From positions 806,001 to 870,000 of the forward strand of contig CAWBZL010000003.1 of NCBI GenBank assembly GCA_963793275.1: a stretch of 64,000 nucleotides of DNA, read 5' to 3'. Both the position numbers and the translations under genes were made by a program. Shown here piece after piece: positions 61,086 to 64,000 of the stretch; within the stretch, counting starts at the first letter, position 1, and every line of letters begins with the position of its first letter. The notes below the pieces were generated by a model that was not told where the DNA came from, did no database searches, and saw only the letters and a program-made list of their open reading frames with translations. This stretch comes from Marinirhabdus sp963793275 (GTDB taxonomy: Bacteria; Bacteroidota; Bacteroidia; Flavobacteriales; Flavobacteriaceae).

Positions 61086-61093
61086 TATCTTTA
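61086..61093 (+). promoter_or_regulatory. -7-like element (TATCTTTA) before MscS gene
   Basis: TATCTTTA, 16 bases before the ATG at 61110. It lies in the 101-bp divergent region between the DUF3817/YbdG-like pair and the MscS-like gene. Confidence 0.4.
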
Positions 61094-61109
61094 AATTCTA
61101 ATTTATTTT

Positions 61110-62039
61110 ATGATGCTATTTCAAAAATCTGCTTCCGAAACTGTTATTACAGCTGCCGAAGGATATTACGATAAATTTTTACAGATACTTCCAAGAATCG
61201 CTATGGGTATTTTTGTGATTGTTGCCGGAATCCTAATTGCGCAACTCATCACAAACTTTTTCAGAAAACGCATTATGAAAAGGGCTGAAGACCCTCTTAT
61301 GGCAAGATTTTTAACTCAGGCTGTGAAAATAATCCTCATTCTTATAGCAGTTATGATAGCTTTGGATGTTGCAGGATTAAGAGGTGTGGCAGCGGGAATA
61401 TTAACTGCAGCGGGTGGTGTTGCCATTGTACTTGGTTTTGCCTTTCAGGATATTGGGAAGAATTTTTTAGCCGGAATTATTTTAGCTTTTAATAGACCAT
61501 TTGGAGTAGACGACACTATTCTGGTAGACACTCATTTTGGCAGAGTGAAGGCACTTAATTTTCGATATACCCATATTAAAACTACAGACGGGCGTGATAT
61601 TTATATTCCGAATAGCGATGTACTTACAAAACCTGTAGAAAATTATACTGCAGACGGTTTCTATAGAGTAGAATTTGTGGTGGGAATAGGGTATGAGGAC
61701 GATATAACCAGAGGTAAAGAAATTATCATGGAAATTTTAAACACGAATACCGAAATTGTTCATGATGATATACACGAAAATTTTGTGATTGAAAATGAAT
61801 TAGCCGCAAGTACCGTTAATTTAAAGGTATTCTTTTGGATTCACACCGTAGATTATCGAAGTGCTTCCAGGCAGCTAAGGGGAAGAATTATTAAAGAGGT
61901 AAAAGAAGCCTTCACCAAAGCGAAGTTTATTATGCCTGGCGATATTACCGAAATTAAATTATACGGTGGACAAGAAGATTTTCCGTTGCGTTTAAAAAGC
62001 GAACCCGGTGATACTAGTTTAGGTGCTGGAAAGCCTTGA
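61110..62039 (+). CDS. Small-conductance mechanosensitive channel, MscS-like
   Basis: 309 residues. Three membrane helices precede the glycine/alanine-rich pore helix (G-I-L-T-A-A-G-G-V-A-I-V-L-G-F-A-F-Q near 105), followed by the classical F-Q-D-I-G-K-N-F-L-A-G-I, R-P-F-G-V-D-D and I-Y-I-P-N-S-D-V-L, then the C-terminal vestibule domain. Length and pattern match E. coli MscS more closely than the neighbouring YbdG-like gene. It releases osmolytes upon hypo-osmotic shock. The two channel genes are divergent across 101 bp, so they probably respond to the same stress. Confidence 0.93.
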   Translation: MMLFQKSASETVITAAEGYYDKFLQILPRIAMGIFVIVAGILIAQLITNFFRKRIMKRAEDPLMARFLTQAVKIILILIAVMIALDVAGLRGVAAGILTAAGGVAIVLGFAFQDIGKNFLAGIILAFNRPFGVDDTILVDTHFGRVKALNFRYTHIKTTDGRDIYIPNSDVLTKPVENYTADGFYRVEFVVGIGYEDDITRGKEIIMEILNTNTEIVHDDIHENFVIENELAASTVNLKVFFWIHTVDYRSASRQLRGRIIKEVKEAFTKAKFIMPGDITEIKLYGGQEDFPLRLKSEPGDTSLGAGKP

Positions 62040-62214
62040 TATTTATTGCTCTAACTATTTAAATTCACTCGGCAACATCATTATTTGATATGCTGCGGTT
62101 TGAAATTTGATAGTTTGTTTTTAGTTCAGCAATCAAAAATCCACAATCCACAATCGTTACTCTTAAATATAACAGAGCTAACGACCTCAAGGACAGCGTC
62201 CTACCATATAACTG

Positions 62215-62826
62215 CTACTCCTCACAAGGTAATGGCTCATTTAATGTTGGGAAACTCCAGTTTTTTCGGTAGCTGTAATGCCACCATTCAGTACGTACGG
62301 TTCCAAATCCGAATTTTTGCATTCCTTCTCTCAAAAGCTTTCGATTGGCTAATATTTCGGCTGAAAAATTAAAATTATCGATATGGCTTTCCCTCCCGAA
62401 GTAGTCGTAATCGCTTCCCATTTCCAGATAACAACCCTCCAGTGTGACCAGGGTAATATCTACAGCAGCACCTTTATTGTGTATGCTTCCGCGACCGTAG
62501 GGATTGGCAACATAGGTAGCTCTTGGAACCTTGTCCCACATTTTTTTTTGCACATCCAGCGGACGGTAGCAGTCATATAATTTTATGCGATAGCCTTTTT
62601 CGCAAAAGTACTGATTGGCTTTCAGAAGGGCATCTGCTACTTCGTCCTGAAGAAGACATTTGGAACAGTCGTATAATACTTCACCTATAAAATTATTGGG
62701 TGTAGCGTAGCGTATTTCGTATTCAAATTCTGACGCAAAGTTTGCTATATCTACTAACTCCTGAGAATTTCCGGAGAAAGGAAGATTTAGAAATAGTACT
62801 ATTTGTAATAAGCGAAACTTTTTCAT
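62215..62826 (-). CDS. D-alanyl-D-alanine dipeptidase, M15 (VanX/DdpX-like)
   Basis: 203 residues. A signal peptide (cut near G-N-S-Q) precedes the M15D domain: Y-A-T-P-N-N-F-I-G near 40, Y-D-C-Y-R-P near 100, the zinc motif S-I-H-N-K-G-A-A-V-D (His and Asp) and E-W-W-H-Y near the end (catalytic Glu, zinc His). It cleaves D-Ala-D-Ala in the periplasm, most likely for cell-wall recycling, since no vanH or vanA ligase genes are near. A pair of Cys in Y-D-C-S-K-C-L-L may form a disulfide. Confidence 0.92.
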   Translation of the reverse strand: MKKFRLLQIVLFLNLPFSGNSQELVDIANFASEFEYEIRYATPNNFIGEVLYDCSKCLLQDEVADALLKANQYFCEKGYRIKLYDCYRPLDVQKKMWDKVPRATYVANPYGRGSIHNKGAAVDITLVTLEGCYLEMGSDYDYFGRESHIDNFNFSAEILANRKLLREGMQKFGFGTVRTEWWHYSYRKNWSFPTLNEPLPCEE

Positions 62827-62927
62827 TTTAAAGTACCTACAGAGCAGCTTTATTAATATTTTTAAAATTAAGGATTATTTAATACTTCCAAAAAATTTCA
62901 AACTGTAACTTTACGAAAAAAGAAACG

Positions 62928-63659
62928 ATGCAAAATATACGAGGAAAAGTAGCCCTTATTACAGGGGGAACCAAAGGAATAGGATATGGAATAGCCGAAG
63001 CACTGCTAAAACAAGGTGTAAATGTAGCCATTACCAGCCGAAGCCAGGACGCCGCAGATAACGCAGCAAAGGAGCTAAATAGCGGTGGAAACGATAGTGC
63101 AACTGCTATGGGTATTGCTGCAGACGTACGCTCCTTTGAGAGCCAGCAACAAGCTGTAAAAGCAACACTTAATCAATTTGGAAAACTGGATGTAGTTATT
63201 GCTAATGCAGGTTTGGGACATTTTGGTAATATTGAAGACATGAGCATTAAGCACTGGAATGAGGTGATTGACACCAATTTAACGGGTGCTTTTTATAGCT
63301 TAAAGTCTTCAGTAGCAGCTTTAAAAGAAACAAAAGGGTATTATATTTCAATTTCAAGTCTGGCGGGAACCAATTTTTTTGAAGGGGGAACCGCTTATAA
63401 CGCCAGTAAATTTGGTGTCACGGGATTTACACAAGCAGCAATGCTGGATCTAAGAAAACACGAAATAAAAGTGAGCACGATAATGCCGGGGAGTGTTTCT
63501 ACGCATTTTAATGGTAATGAACCCAGTGAAGAAGGTGCCTGGAAAATACAGATTGAAGATATTGGTAAGTTAGTGGTGGATTTATTGCAAATGCATCCAA
63601 GAACACTCCCAAGTAAGATCGAAGTGCGTCCAAGCGTGCCACCAAGTGCAAAGAAATAA
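62928..63659 (+). CDS. Short-chain dehydrogenase/reductase
   Basis: 243 residues, classical SDR. Cofactor site T-G-G-T-K-G-I-G-Y-G-I near 12-22, S-R-S at 39-41 suggesting NADP(H) preference, N-A-G-L-G near 89-93, catalytic Ser in S-I-S-S-L-A-G, and Y-N-A-S-K (Tyr/Lys) near 153-157. The tail L-P-S-K-I-E-V-R-P-S is typical of a group annotated as 3-oxoacyl-ACP reductase-like without proof. Substrate unknown. TAACTTTA at 62906-62913 is a candidate -7 element 15 bases before the ATG. Confidence 0.9.
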   Translation: MQNIRGKVALITGGTKGIGYGIAEALLKQGVNVAITSRSQDAADNAAKELNSGGNDSATAMGIAADVRSFESQQQAVKATLNQFGKLDVVIANAGLGHFGNIEDMSIKHWNEVIDTNLTGAFYSLKSSVAALKETKGYYISISSLAGTNFFEGGTAYNASKFGVTGFTQAAMLDLRKHEIKVSTIMPGSVSTHFNGNEPSEEGAWKIQIEDIGKLVVDLLQMHPRTLPSKIEVRPSVPPSAKK

Positions 63660-63672
63660 TGTACTAGTTTAT

Positions 63673-64000
63673 CTAAATTTCCAAAATCAAAAAAGAACTC
63701 TCTTCGCTCGTTTGCAGTGATAGATTCTTATTGCAATCCCATAAAAACAAGCTGTCCATTGGTTTTAGCACGTGAGTTTCATTAACTGTTGTAGTAGCAG
63801 TTATATTTAAAATAATTAATTTACTTCCTTTTTGAAACTGATAGTTTAACTGTTTTTCGGTAGTAAACTTTCCGTAATAAAGCAAAAATGGATCTTCAAC
63901 TTTTTTTTGTAATCCGTAATAGCTTGGACTTAAATTGAGTAGGGTTAAAGAATTTTCAGTATACGAATAATGTGTAAGTTGATTAAATGATATTTTATGT
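63673..64000 (-). CDS. Pirin-like bicupin, C-terminal part
   Basis: The frame is open from the window end (64000) to the stop at 63673; the ORF start at 63885 (TTG) is internal. The visible 108 residues end K-L-I-I-L-N-I-T-A-T-T-T-V-N ... L-K-P-M-D-S-L-F-L-W-D ... S-S-F-L-I-L-E-I. This matches the second cupin (Pirin_C_2 type) of flavobacterial pirin family proteins, where G/S-x-x-W-x is followed by a strand ending in L-I-E-V. No metal ligands are expected in this half. The gene converges on the SDR gene with a 13-bp gap. Moderate confidence because the diagnostic first cupin lies outside the window. Confidence 0.5.
   Translation of the reverse strand, partial: HKISFNQLTHYSYTENSLTLLNLSPSYYGLQKKVEDPFLLYYGKFTTEKQLNYQFQKGSKLIILNITATTTVNETHVLKPMDSLFLWDCNKNLSLQTSEESSFLILEI

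Noticed and set aside
62215..62826. Vancomycin-resistance vanX
   Set aside because: It is a VanX-type dipeptidase, but no vanH/vanA or regulator genes are present, and DdpX-like enzymes are common housekeeping genes.
1..64000. tRNA or rRNA genes and riboswitches
   Set aside because: No cloverleaf with a T-loop consensus, rRNA segment or known riboswitch core was recognised by eye; a tRNAscan or Infernal run would be decisive.

Overview
The window looks like a contig from a marine member of the Flavobacteriaceae (Bacteroidota). Evidence: AT-rich DNA, TAnnTTTG/TAnnTTTA promoter motifs close to start codons instead of Shine-Dalgarno sites, a GldF-GldG gliding-motility pair, type IX secretion (T9SS) C-terminal sorting domains, a TonB-dependent receptor with a carboxypeptidase-like N-terminus, and many small 'SC/AC' lipoproteins. 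No tRNA, rRNA, CRISPR array, prophage or intact insertion sequence was seen.

Layout. 1-11.6 kb is a surface-polysaccharide locus on the plus strand. It holds a truncated glycosyltransferase, a PglA-like glycosyltransferase, a polymerase-like membrane protein and a complete PglC-PglD-PglE-PglF set that should make UDP-N,N'-diacetylbacillosamine and load it onto undecaprenyl phosphate. A Wza-like exporter, a Wzc-like tyrosine kinase and a frameshifted Wzi-like protein follow. 11.6-18.9 kb is mixed housekeeping: DUF421 protein, small multidrug exporter, remnant of a T9SS protein, orphan Pycsar-effector-like protein, GAF histidine kinase, GreA/B factor, mnmE and small membrane proteins. 19-29.9 kb holds a TonB receptor and sorbosone dehydrogenase pair, dnaN, gldG-gldF, an ABM monooxygenase, a SAM hydrolase, phoH and purC. 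30.3-39.9 kb is one 3182-residue secreted beta-helix protein with about 19 repeats, three of them nearly identical 444-bp tandem copies. 40-42.6 kb is a small accessory patch with inverted repeats and a GC-rich structured element. 42.9-64 kb is mainly housekeeping and envelope genes: lpdA, two msrB, M48 peptidase, Atg22-type MFS, OmpA, VPS10/BNR protein, LolA-like protein, DUF72, EEP nuclease, two MscS channels, VanX-like dipeptidase, SDR and a partial pirin-like gene.

Four otherwise convincing genes (wzi-like, a carboxypeptidase-regulatory-domain protein, lpdA, a triple-domain lipoprotein) are each split by one single-base indel, mostly in or beside short homopolymers. That pattern suggests sequencing error at least as strongly as real gene decay, so these should be confirmed before being called pseudogenes. 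The most interesting items are the orphan Pycsar-type effector, the giant repeat protein, the bacillosamine pathway wired to a Wza/Wzc export system, the cassette-like patch at 40-41.7 kb and a palindromic repeat inserted in frame into mnmE.
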